NCBI GenBank assembly: GCA_963971285.1
Contig: OZ020259.1
Span: forward strand, 5,146,001 to 5,210,000
From: Astropecten irregularis
Taxonomy: Eukaryota > Echinodermata > Asteroidea > Paxillosida > Astropectinidae
Reading direction: 5' to 3'
DNA: 64,000 nucleotides
In this document: positions 21,081 to 28,439 of the stretch, piece by piece
How positions within the stretch are numbered: the first letter of the stretch is position 1
Layout of the letters: the number at the start of each line of letters is the position of its first letter
Program-made: the position numbers and the translations under genes
Notes under the pieces: model-generated
What the model was told of the DNA's origin: nothing
Databases searched by the model: none
Seen by the model: the letters and a program-made list of their open reading frames with translations, nothing else

Positions 21081-21102
21081 TTTAAATGTTTATATATTAA
21101 AA
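21081..21102 (+). promoter_or_regulatory. Promoter-like AT motif of the 36-aa gene
   Basis: TTTAAATGTTTATATATTAA, then AA and the ATG at 21103. It is one of the cleanest copies and supports the reality of this very short gene. Confidence 0.55.
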
Positions 21103-21213
21103 ATGGATGAAACAACCGTAAATGATATTGCCGCCGCAGTTTATATTTGTGTTTTAATAGCAGCAGTCACCATTGGCTTTCCCTTTTATCAATCTTTAAA
21201 AAAAGGGAACTAA
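21103..21213 (+). CDS. Maverick mini membrane protein, 36 aa
   Basis: The ATG at 21103 opens 36 codons to TAA at 21211-21213. The product has a short acidic N-terminus (MDETTVND), a hydrophobic helix of about 20 residues (IAAAVYICVLIAAVTIGFPF) and a basic tail (KKGN), the layout of a single-pass membrane protein. Its clean promoter-like motif and the 29-bp gap to the next gene support it. Function unknown. Confidence 0.55.
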   Translation: MDETTVNDIAAAVYICVLIAAVTIGFPFYQSLKKGN

Positions 21214-21220
21214 TTTAAAT

Positions 21221-21242
21221 TTTAAAAACTTATATAGTAAGA
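21221..21242 (+). promoter_or_regulatory. Promoter-like AT motif of the 84-aa gene
   Basis: TTTAAAAACTTATATAGTAA then GA and the ATG at 21243. Confidence 0.55.
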
Positions 21243-21497
21243 ATGGCAAATACAAATATTGATATAAACGGAATAGCAAACACAGTTTATCATGGTGCAG
21301 TGTTAAGCCTTTTAACCATGGGATATTCGATGGTAAGTAAAAAATTACTAAAAATTAAATCGCCTGATTTAGATAGGCTTAGCGTAGAAGATGCGGCTAA
21401 ACTAACCGCATTAGTCGGAGGTTCTTTAGCAACGCAACAGTGGTTGGTCACACAGGGAATCTTACCGGGTAGTATTATAAATAAACCTACAGTTTAA
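21243..21497 (+). CDS. Maverick small hydrophobic protein, 84 aa
   Basis: Function unknown. Two moderately hydrophobic segments (about 18-36 and 50-73) flank a charged loop with KKLLKIKSPDLDRLSVEDAA. It lies in a run of four closely spaced same-strand genes for small membrane or coiled-coil proteins, so a role in the particle or in membrane interaction is plausible but unproven. Confidence 0.65.
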   Translation: MANTNIDINGIANTVYHGAVLSLLTMGYSMVSKKLLKIKSPDLDRLSVEDAAKLTALVGGSLATQQWLVTQGILPGSIINKPTV

Positions 21498-21523
21498 AAT
21501 GTGTATATAATAAATAATTAAAG
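21494..21523 (+). promoter_or_regulatory. Promoter-like AT motif of the 450-aa gene
   Basis: AAAATGTGTATATAATAAAT, then AATTAAAG, ending at the ATG at 21524. It overlaps the stop of the 84-aa gene. Confidence 0.5.
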
Positions 21524-22876
21524 ATGGATGATGTTGATTATCAAGAGACTGATCCCCTGTTAAATGAAACAGAAGATAGAGACGATCAACAATTTAACAA
21601 CCCCGTTTATGATAATACCGAACTCGATTCTGAAGAAAATCAAGCTCGATTAAATAATTTACGAGGTGGTGATGCACAAGAACAACAAGAGGAATTAAGA
21701 GCTCTTCGTAATGGTGAAAATGTTTTTCTCTCGTTTCAACTTCAAAAGCAGTACATTGATAATTTTTATGCTAGCATAAGAAGTGAAGGTTATAAAACTT
21801 TTGATTCAATTCAACGCGAAAACTTTAGATTTGAAAAGGATGGAATATATTACGAAAAAGATGGAATTAAAATAAAATTAACGTTGGAAAATGATCATAA
21901 AAAAATTGCTTCTGTGAATACAATATATTCTAGAACAAAAGATAAAGGAATTAAATATAGATCTAGTTTTATGCGAAACGATTTAGGAATTGTTGATTTT
22001 AAAACATCAAAACGCAGCAAAGAAGCAAGCGCAGCGCTTCAACAAGCAAGTACATCTTTAACTCATATTCAAAGTGAAAACATATCCTTACAAGATTTAT
22101 CACAAGCAGCTGATCAAACGATTAATGTTATAGGAGAACTTGAACAAGAAACCAACATTGATGAACAAAGTGAATTTAATATCAGAGAGCTACGCGGTTT
22201 AGACAAAACATTACAATCGCTTAAAGCAAATTTATTATTGGAACAATCAAAGCTAACTGAGTTAAATGAGACAAAAGAAAGAGTTAAAAAAAAATTAAAC
22301 GAAGCAAAAAAAGCAGAAGATGAAGAACAAATAGGATCACTCACAGAAGAGTTAGAAAATATAAACATTGAAATACGAGAAAGGTCTAATAATATCATTA
22401 GAGAATCAGATAAAATAAAATCTCAAATCAATCGCGTCAAAGAAACAATCAATATAATGTTAGACAGTGATGTAACGCTTAGAGAAAAAATTAAGTTTTT
22501 ATTTAAAGAGCAAGGTGTCACGATCGCGAGTATTTTAGCAGCAATTTCTATGGCCATCAGCACACTGGTAAGCTCGGTGGTAGCAGCCGTTAGAGGTGTA
22601 GGTATCCCAACCCCAGAACCACCCGCGCCTAAACCTGAGCCACCATCAGGAGGTGGCATCAAAGAGTGGGTACACAAGCACTTGGAAAACTTAGCAAACG
22701 CTTTGAAAAAATTAGGGTTAGCCGCATTAGGTGCGCTGCCGGGGGTCATTGGTAGCGTCATAAGTTGGTTACTAAATGTTTTAAGTAAATCAGTTGGCTG
22801 GCTAGCAGAACACGTGTGGGCTTTATTTATAGGTGCAGGTGCTTTAATTATTGCTTATATTAAAAATAATTGGTAG
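21524..22876 (+). CDS. Maverick coiled-coil/membrane protein, 450 aa
   Basis: Function unknown. Acidic N-terminus (residues 1-45), then LRGG-D at 46-50, which fits the adenovirus-type protease consensus (M/I/L)-x-G-G. A folded region of about 60-165 is followed by long predicted coiled coils (about 170-310). The C-terminus has hydrophobic segments at about 331-357, 394-420 and 430-450 separated by a Pro-rich linker (PTPEPPAPKPEPP). The layout suggests a membrane-anchored structural or membrane-active protein. The stop is followed by a T/A hairpin and then the strong hairpin at 22910-22937. Confidence 0.72.
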   Translation: MDDVDYQETDPLLNETEDRDDQQFNNPVYDNTELDSEENQARLNNLRGGDAQEQQEELRALRNGENVFLSFQLQKQYIDNFYASIRSEGYKTFDSIQRENFRFEKDGIYYEKDGIKIKLTLENDHKKIASVNTIYSRTKDKGIKYRSSFMRNDLGIVDFKTSKRSKEASAALQQASTSLTHIQSENISLQDLSQAADQTINVIGELEQETNIDEQSEFNIRELRGLDKTLQSLKANLLLEQSKLTELNETKERVKKKLNEAKKAEDEEQIGSLTEELENINIEIRERSNNIIRESDKIKSQINRVKETINIMLDSDVTLREKIKFLFKEQGVTIASILAAISMAISTLVSSVVAAVRGVGIPTPEPPAPKPEPPSGGGIKEWVHKHLENLANALKKLGLAALGALPGVIGSVISWLLNVLSKSVGWLAEHVWALFIGAGALIIAYIKNNW

Positions 22877-22900
22877 TTTTGTTTTTTAACAAAATAATTA

Positions 22901-22948
22901 AAAAAAATAACCCCCAAGCTCTTTTGAGCTTGGGGGTATTTTTTTTGT
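22901..22948. terminator. Bidirectional hairpin terminator-like element
   Basis: A perfect 12-bp stem, ACCCCCAAGCTC and GAGCTTGGGGGT, with a TTTT loop (22910-22937), flanked by A8 on the left and T8 on the right. Each strand therefore reads hairpin then T-run. It lies exactly between two convergent genes. It resembles a bacterial intrinsic terminator or the palindromic transcript ends of giant viruses and virophages. Confidence 0.75.
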
Positions 22949-22966
22949 TTAAATATTTATATTTTT

Positions 22967-24226
22967 CTAAGTCAAAATTTTGTAGACTAAAACTCCTATC
23001 GCAATGATTGCAACTGTTCCTATCGTTAAAGATAATTTTTCATCTTGATGAATGTCTAAAGATGCTTTAGGATTTGACTCTGAGGTTTTAGGTATAGGTG
23101 ATAAATGTGGTGTAGGTTCTTCTGTTGGTTCTTGAGTGGGTTTGGGTTCAAGGGTTGGCTGAGGATCAAAGTCATCAACTTGTATCGGAGCGTTTAAGGT
23201 TGGTTGAAATCCCGGTTTAGCGGTTAAAGGTGCAATTTGCAAGTTATTATTGTAACCATCGTGTATGCCTACCCTTAAATCCATATCTGACGGAATGAGG
23301 TATAACCCGGGTCTTACGACAAAGTTGAGTGGAGTTTTAGCATACTGCAGTGAATCTTGAAATTGATTGATACTTTGCTCTAAATCTGGTTCGCTATTAA
23401 TAAGACTTTCTACGATGGTAACAAACTGATGCTGCGCATCTAAACCGGTTCCCGGGGTTAATGCACTGGTTTTTGTTTGTGCTTGTGCACCTAAAAGCGC
23501 GTACACGTAAGCCCTAATCGATTCGTTAATTTTTGTAATTCCAACATCGGTAAAAGAACTCGTCTTTGAAATAAAGTCTGTCCAAGCACCTAAAACATTA
23601 TTGGATTGTTCAAGGTAAGTGACCGTATAGGTACTCGCGTGACCCGATCCTTTTGGTGGATCCATTAAACCAAATCCCATAAAAGTTGAGCCTGCATACG
23701 TACCGTAGTTTACACCCAAGTCGTGGGGGTCATAGTTTTTCCCCGGCACTGGAACCGACCCCGAATTGTAGTAAAAAGCAGTACCCAAGCCATTTGAGGT
23801 CGTATCTCTCGTTTGTTTAAAAGACTTGCTTCGATCGATGCCAAATACGCGGCACGTGTCCGTAAAAGCTCTCGTATCATAACGGTTATTTAACGCGTTA
23901 AATACATCATCACCAGGTATAGGTGCTACCAAATTATAAAATATTTTTCGTATAGTATAATACACGTGAAAATGAAACAGCGATGAAATATATTGGTTTT
24001 TATTGTGGAGGAGGTCAAGACCTACTCCACACGCGGTCGTGGCACAATAAATCGCAAAGTTGAATTGGTTTTGATAAAAGGACAAAGGGTTAGTTTGCCA
24101 TCGTTCGATTGCTTCGTCCGTTTTAACGCGTGGTAATTTATACGCGGTTGACATATCTTTAAATTGTACAAAAAAAGTATTATTTTTATTGACGATAATA
24201 GCTAAAGCGCCTAAAGAGTTTCCCAT
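22967..24226 (-). CDS. Maverick-conserved protein with C-terminal membrane anchor, 419 aa
   Basis: Function unknown. I recall the N-terminal pattern (FAIYCATTACGVGLDLL...FHVYYTIRKI, NNRYDTRAF) from uncharacterised proteins of other invertebrate Mavericks; this is memory, not a search. Residues 1-350 look globular. Residues about 360-390 form a Pro/Glu/Thr-rich stalk and about 398-419 a membrane helix (IGTVAIIAIGVLVYKIL). A tail-anchored virion or membrane protein fits. It is divergent from the putative penton gene and convergent with the 450-aa gene. Confidence 0.7.
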   Translation of the reverse strand: MGNSLGALAIIVNKNNTFFVQFKDMSTAYKLPRVKTDEAIERWQTNPLSFYQNQFNFAIYCATTACGVGLDLLHNKNQYISSLFHFHVYYTIRKIFYNLVAPIPGDDVFNALNNRYDTRAFTDTCRVFGIDRSKSFKQTRDTTSNGLGTAFYYNSGSVPVPGKNYDPHDLGVNYGTYAGSTFMGFGLMDPPKGSGHASTYTVTYLEQSNNVLGAWTDFISKTSSFTDVGITKINESIRAYVYALLGAQAQTKTSALTPGTGLDAQHQFVTIVESLINSEPDLEQSINQFQDSLQYAKTPLNFVVRPGLYLIPSDMDLRVGIHDGYNNNLQIAPLTAKPGFQPTLNAPIQVDDFDPQPTLEPKPTQEPTEEPTPHLSPIPKTSESNPKASLDIHQDEKLSLTIGTVAIIAIGVLVYKILT

Positions 24227-24265
24227 TTATAATATAAGTCTTTTTATAATAAAAGTAGAGTAAGA
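24227..24265. promoter_or_regulatory. Divergent promoter region between the anchored protein and the putative penton gene
   Basis: The minus strand reads GACTTATATTATAA up to the ATG at 24226. The plus strand reads CTTTTTATAATAAAAGTAG before the ATG at 24266. Only 39 bp separate the two starts, so both promoters must lie here. Confidence 0.6.
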
Positions 24266-25456
24266 ATGAGCGGAATACAACACACATTTTATTTGACAAA
24301 AAACGAACAAACGTTTAAATTGCAAGAGGTGATTGATAATTTAGATGGCTCAAAACAAATTCGCGTTAAAAATCTCGTGTTTACGGTAGGCTATTTTAAC
24401 ATAACTAAATCTAGTGAGATTACTTGGGAAAAGGATATAGATGGGCAACCCGCTTATACTAACGGTAGGCCTAGAGACAATAGACAAACTGATAAAAGCT
24501 CACAACTACAGACAAAGCCATTAGAACTGACCCCTGAGATAATGAATCAATTTCGTTTATCGATGACAACTGAAGAAATTCAACAAAGCAGAAAAGAAGT
24601 CATAGCACGCATTATTACACAGATGTTTGACGGATATGATACTGAAATTCTTAACGAAGTGGAAATAAAAATACAAGAAGAAATACAGGTCCTCAGACAA
24701 CGAAAACAAACCCTAGAATTAGCCAGGGATAGACTTGATGATGAATTACAAAATGAAGTTAACTATGTAATACATTTATTAAATAAAAGAATAGACTATA
24801 TCATAGAAGGCCAAGTATTAGCCACAAATTTACTTCGATATGGATACAACAATGACAATCAAGAAAAAACAGAAAATATGCGTTTACCACAAATTAAAAA
24901 CAGCCTCGTTGTTTTAGGACATAAAGAGCCAATCGTAAATGCACTACATCCGGTGAGTGAGGTTACGGCTTTGCCTGAGGGCAAATCAGGAAGCATCATT
25001 ATTTTACCTGGATTTTATGGTATCGATTGGTTCGAGTCATTGATAAACGCGATACCGGGTGTGAGCTTTAAAGTCTATAGAGAAAGTAAAACGGTGACCT
25101 TAAGGGTCACTGATATAAACCTTAATCTACGTTTAAATCGAGAAGTTTCTAATTTACTCAATTTACCCAAAGGAAGGTTAATCCCAAATGTCATTTATAA
25201 GGGTGATTACGATATTAACCCATTTAACATTACGTTTATTCATTGCGAGCAGTTAAACACGAGTGATAATTTTTACAACGGGTTTCCTTCAAATATGTTA
25301 TCATTTTATCACACAAGCCAAACAAACCAAACTCACGTTGGGAAAACATTAAAAAACGGTAAAATTAATAAACTTGCCTTTTCAATTAAAAACGAGGAAG
25401 GAAAAATCATCAATAACAAAGGCGCGGGGATTTTAATCGAATGTGAAATAATTTAA
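24266..25456 (+). CDS. Putative minor capsid (penton-like) protein, 396 aa
   Basis: Probable vertex protein of the particle. It begins with a motif I associate with Polinton penton-like proteins (QHTFYLTKNEQTFKLQEV). The C-terminal 200 residues are strand-rich with SIIILPGFYGIDWFESLINA, NLLNLPKGRLIPN, HCEQLNTSDNFYNGFPSNML and INKLAFSIKNEEGKIIN, ending on a hydrophobic strand. A charged helical segment of about 90-195, likely coiled coil, interrupts the strand-rich parts and seems additional to the family core. Assignment rests on recalled pattern and linkage to capsid genes; an internal structural protein is the alternative. Confidence 0.55.
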   Translation: MSGIQHTFYLTKNEQTFKLQEVIDNLDGSKQIRVKNLVFTVGYFNITKSSEITWEKDIDGQPAYTNGRPRDNRQTDKSSQLQTKPLELTPEIMNQFRLSMTTEEIQQSRKEVIARIITQMFDGYDTEILNEVEIKIQEEIQVLRQRKQTLELARDRLDDELQNEVNYVIHLLNKRIDYIIEGQVLATNLLRYGYNNDNQEKTENMRLPQIKNSLVVLGHKEPIVNALHPVSEVTALPEGKSGSIIILPGFYGIDWFESLINAIPGVSFKVYRESKTVTLRVTDINLNLRLNREVSNLLNLPKGRLIPNVIYKGDYDINPFNITFIHCEQLNTSDNFYNGFPSNMLSFYHTSQTNQTHVGKTLKNGKINKLAFSIKNEEGKIINNKGAGILIECEII

Positions 25457-25477
25457 AAACGCTTATATATTAAAAAT
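25455..25477 (+). promoter_or_regulatory. Promoter-like AT motif of the 223-aa gene
   Basis: AAAAACGCTTATATATTAAA then AAT and the ATG at 25478. A consensus-quality copy. Confidence 0.55.
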
Positions 25478-26149
25478 ATGGCAACCGTAAATGTAAATGA
25501 AATAAAACCTTTATATCCTGATCTAAACTTAAACAGCGGTGATGATATTAAAGACGAAACTAAAATTTATCGACTTCAAAAAATTGAAGATATTAAATCT
25601 CTAATCTGTAAAGAAAGAAACTCGCGCGAGGTTTCTTTTAAAAAGTTAAAAAGGTGGATCTCTGCGATTCAATATGTAGAGCACGGGGTTGAAGTACTGG
25701 GGGTCACTGCAGCCGCGATAGGGATCCCCGCATTAATGGGTGTTATTAGTGCCCCAATTGGCTTAGTCTTAGAGGGGACTAGCATAGGTGCCTTTGGATT
25801 TTACGCGGTACTTAAATACGCAAGCAAAAAATTAACGGTAAAGAGTAAAAAACACGATCAGATTAAAATTTTAGCAGATGCAAAGTTAAACACGATAGAT
25901 GAATACGTGTCAAAAGCCATCGAAGATGGTGATATTTCTCACGAAGAATTTATATTAATTACGTCAGAACTTAAAAAATTTAACGACTTGAAAGAAAAAA
26001 TAAGATTAAAAACTTCTACAAAGTTAGAAGAAGCTAAACATTTAAATAAAGTTGAATTTGAACGACAAGTTGAAGAAAAGGCTAAAGCGATGGCGAGTGA
26101 TTTACTCGCCAAAGAAAAAAAAGAGCTTATGAAAAAACTTGGAAATTAA
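25478..26149 (+). CDS. Maverick helical/membrane protein, 223 aa
   Basis: Function unknown. N-terminal 60 residues are polar and helical (YRLQKIEDIKSLICKERNSR). Residues about 70-115 form a long Gly/Ala-rich hydrophobic region that could cross a membrane twice. Residues 120-223 are charged and helical, with ISHEEFILITSELKKFNDLK and a coiled-coil tail. I recall similar proteins beside capsid genes in other invertebrate Mavericks. It lies 22 bp after the putative penton gene with its own promoter-like motif, and is convergent with the TFIIB-like gene. Confidence 0.68.
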   Translation: MATVNVNEIKPLYPDLNLNSGDDIKDETKIYRLQKIEDIKSLICKERNSREVSFKKLKRWISAIQYVEHGVEVLGVTAAAIGIPALMGVISAPIGLVLEGTSIGAFGFYAVLKYASKKLTVKSKKHDQIKILADAKLNTIDEYVSKAIEDGDISHEEFILITSELKKFNDLKEKIRLKTSTKLEEAKHLNKVEFERQVEEKAKAMASDLLAKEKKELMKKLGN

Positions 26150-26227
26150 GTTTAAGTTTGACAAAGTCGTTTAAAAACGAGGAGAGTAAACCTCCGAGTT
26201 ATAAAGAAAGTCAAGCGAGAGTTAGCC

Positions 26228-26659
26228 CTACGGCTCCTCCTCTTTAAAAGTTTCGTTGTATCTTTTTAACGCTTGATTAAAATATTTTAATTCTACTTGA
26301 AATAACTTTTGTACTGTTTCTTGGGTTACGTTAGAAACATTTTTTAGATAACATACAGCCATTAACGACCTGAGTGGATGACCCCTAGATATTTTTCCCT
26401 TTAATATTTGTTTTAATTTAAACTCGACGAGTTTAAGGTCACACATTTGGTATTGAATGTTAAATTTATCAAAGACTTTTTTTACTATAGAAGCCTTTGT
26501 TTTTTTATAGAAAAATCTCTGATTATACTTTCCATTAATATTTTCCGTAGAATAATCCATGAGACTATAACCTATAATTAATCCACACTTGTTGCAATAA
26601 TACTCGTCTTTGTCTTCATCAATCATGATGTTGTGAGTGCACATACCTATCTCATCCAT
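26228..26659 (-). CDS. TFIIB-like transcription factor, 143 aa
   Basis: Predicted to recruit RNA polymerase to promoters. The N-terminus is a TFIIB-type zinc ribbon: C7-x-H9 and C22-x2-C25, followed by GLIIG as in the CGLVVG of TFIIB. The C-x-H spacing differs from the C-x2-H of cellular TFIIB and resembles viral versions. Residues about 55-135 are helical with a cyclin-like pattern (HPLRSLMAVCYLKNV...TVQKLFQVELKYFNQAL), enough for one cyclin repeat where cellular TFIIB has two. The gene is short but open and starts right after a TATAAATGG-type motif. It could act on the element's own AT-rich promoters; that link is inference. Confidence 0.7.
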   Translation of the reverse strand: MDEIGMCTHNIMIDEDKDEYYCNKCGLIIGYSLMDYSTENINGKYNQRFFYKKTKASIVKKVFDKFNIQYQMCDLKLVEFKLKQILKGKISRGHPLRSLMAVCYLKNVSNVTQETVQKLFQVELKYFNQALKRYNETFKEEEP

Positions 26660-26680
26660 TTATATTTAAAAAAAAAATTA
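26660..26680 (-). promoter_or_regulatory. Promoter-like AT motif of the TFIIB-like gene
   Basis: Minus strand reads TTTTTTTTTAAATATAA directly before the ATG at 26659. It is a weaker copy of the motif. Confidence 0.35.
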
Positions 26681-26873
26681 ATTAATTATTATTTTTTTTT
26701 TTTTACTGAATCATTTTTTTTTTCACCCAATACTTTACTCAGAATGCGTGGGCGTTTTTATAAAGAGTGTAAAGGGGCCGGGGTCTATGCCTTAAACTCA
26801 TCAAAGAGGGCCAACAACACTATTGACCCCCTTTTTTGGGGTACCGGGTTCAAAGTTTAAAGGTTTTTTTTTT

Positions 26874-27067
26874 CATGTTTTTTTATGTCAGGATATTGTT
26901 TTTTATGTTTCTTATTAAATATCACCCCAAATATTCAACGAGAAACATTTTTTCTTTTTCTATTTTTTTTCATGTTTTTTTATGTCAGGATATTGTTTTT
27001 TATGTTTCTTATTAAATACCCACATCAAATATTCAACGAGAAACATTTTTTCTTTTTCTATTTTTTA
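26874..27067 (+). repeat. 97-bp tandem duplication in the Maverick
   Basis: Two copies starting at 26874 and 26971, each opening CATGTTTTTTTATGTCAGGA and containing TATTCAACGAGAAACATTTT. They differ at a few positions (ATCACCCCAA versus ACCCACATCA). Confidence 0.85.
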
Positions 27068-27098
27068 TTCATATTTTTTGTTATGTTAATTTCAATTT

Positions 27099-27170
27099 TA
27101 CAGACCGTGTGTCGAACCCGGTACCCTGTGGTTGCAAACCGCCGAGCTTATCCACTGAGCTATCCCCCAG
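27099..27170 (-). other. tRNA-like remnant inside the Maverick
   Basis: Minus strand reads GGGGGATAGCTCAGTGGATA, then a TTTGCAA loop (an alanine TGC anticodon if read as tRNA) and GGGTTCGAC. The anticodon stem has mismatches and the 3' acceptor side does not pair with the 5' side. A decayed tRNA or a tRNA-derived SINE head is more likely than a working gene. Confidence 0.4.
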
Positions 27171-27558
27171 CCCCGACTGAAAATGGTTTTTTAATTTGAT
27201 ATATATTATATTCGAAATGGTGCAATAACAACGATGATGACACAAAGGACGAGTCTATTTTTTGAGGGGTGTTTGACTGTGATTGTGACGGTTTACACAG
27301 GTTCAGTCATGTGTTATATTTCAATAACAAACCCGAGTGCTTTTAGGAATTTAAACCTTTGTGTCAGCGGATGACTAAGCGTTTTACACTACGTTCAGTC
27401 ATGAATGAAATTTGAATAACAAAAACCCTGTTTACGCTGGGGACAACCACGCGTGACATTGAATGGCTGTTTTTTTCAAGCGAGTGTTGTGTATACACTT
27501 AAGGTAAATAACCTTTAGTGCATTGTCAAGTGCATATGAGTAGTGCACATGCATACGA

Positions 27559-27600
27559 CGTAAAAAAAAAAAGCCACATCCTAATTTGGATGTGGCTTAA
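27559..27600 (-). terminator. Hairpin terminator-like element after the ssDNA-binding-like gene
   Basis: A perfect 11-bp stem AAGCCACATCC and GGATGTGGCTT with a 6-nt loop (27571-27598). On the minus strand it is followed by about 11 T's. It lies about 70 bp beyond the stop of the minus-strand gene ending at 27669, the position expected for a transcript end. Confidence 0.7.
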
Positions 27601-27668
27601 TTTAGTGTGTAAATAAAAATGATAATTTTTTTGTTATTTTTTTTGGCTTTCTTTTTTATATTCTAGAT

Positions 27669-28439
27669 TTAGTCATCAATATCTTCAATATCAAACATGA
27701 CATTAGTGGGGATTTGTATAGTTTCATATTGCCTAATAAAAGCTTGTTCTAATTTAAATCTGATACTTGCACCAAATCCACTATTTCCATGAGAACCAAA
27801 AAATATATCATTACAGATGAGAACAGGTGTAACTTTACATGATTTATTCATATATTCATCGATGTTATCAATCTTTTTCTTTTTAAAATCAAACAATTTT
27901 GTATATTGTTTTAATTGATTTCCTTTTCCATATGATTTAAGTTTAATATACATTTTTTTGTTTTTATCATCATAAATTGGTTTAACACTTTGTTTTCCCA
28001 TGTTTATATACATAGTTCTGGTTATTTTTGGTATATTTTTATCTTTATCAGATTCAATATATTTAGTTACTGTACATCTCATTTTATCAAAGTATTTAAC
28101 AATTTCATCACAATCATTTTGTAAATTATATACAATTTGATAGCCAGTTGTGTTGTCTGGATTTTTTTCTTCACCAAAAGTATTAATTGTATTTATTCCA
28201 AAACAAAAATTTGTTGGTAACATAAAAATTAAATTACATTCTTTATCATCATGTTTATAAGTAATTTTTGATTTAGCACATTCTACTACTTCTTGTGAAG
28301 TTTTAATCGCTGGATTTATTATTAAATTTTTCTCATTAAACAACCCATAATGATTATATTCACTTTTATCTGCGTTTTTATATAGATCATGTTTTTCAGT
28401 TACAAAGTATGTATGTTTTATTGTTTTGTTTTGTTCCAT
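27669..28439 (-). CDS. Putative ssDNA-binding-like protein (giant-virus type), 256 aa
   Basis: Probably binds single-stranded DNA during replication, by resemblance only. The layout recalls the DUF2738/DUF5871-like proteins of nucleocytoplasmic large DNA viruses: LIFMLPTNFCFGINTIN, then GYQIVYNL, a charged helix with EIVKYFDKM, KPIYDDKNKKMYIKLKSYG, KLFDF, and KSCKVTPVLICNDIFFG near the C-terminus. No signal peptide or membrane segment. It is the last gene on the right, pointing inward, with its start 11 bp inside the terminal repeat, mirroring the polymerase gene at the other end. A different family sharing a strand-rich fold cannot be excluded. Confidence 0.5.
   Translation of the reverse strand: MEQNKTIKHTYFVTEKHDLYKNADKSEYNHYGLFNEKNLIINPAIKTSQEVVECAKSKITYKHDDKECNLIFMLPTNFCFGINTINTFGEEKNPDNTTGYQIVYNLQNDCDEIVKYFDKMRCTVTKYIESDKDKNIPKITRTMYINMGKQSVKPIYDDKNKKMYIKLKSYGKGNQLKQYTKLFDFKKKKIDNIDEYMNKSCKVTPVLICNDIFFGSHGNSGFGASIRFKLEQAFIRQYETIQIPTNVMFDIEDIDD

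Larger units (their letters stand above)
26681..27668. other. Roughly 1-kb non-coding region of the Maverick
   Basis: The only long gene-free stretch inside the element. It holds T-runs, a 97-bp tandem duplication, a tRNA-like remnant and a terminator-like hairpin. Open frames here are repeats or very AT-rich and look spurious. It could contain regulatory sequence or a foreign insertion. Confidence 0.6.

Noticed and set aside
26633..27199. Open frames of 75 and 104 codons in the Maverick gap
   Set aside because: Phe-rich translation of T-runs and of the 97-bp duplication, with no promoter-like motif before the starts.
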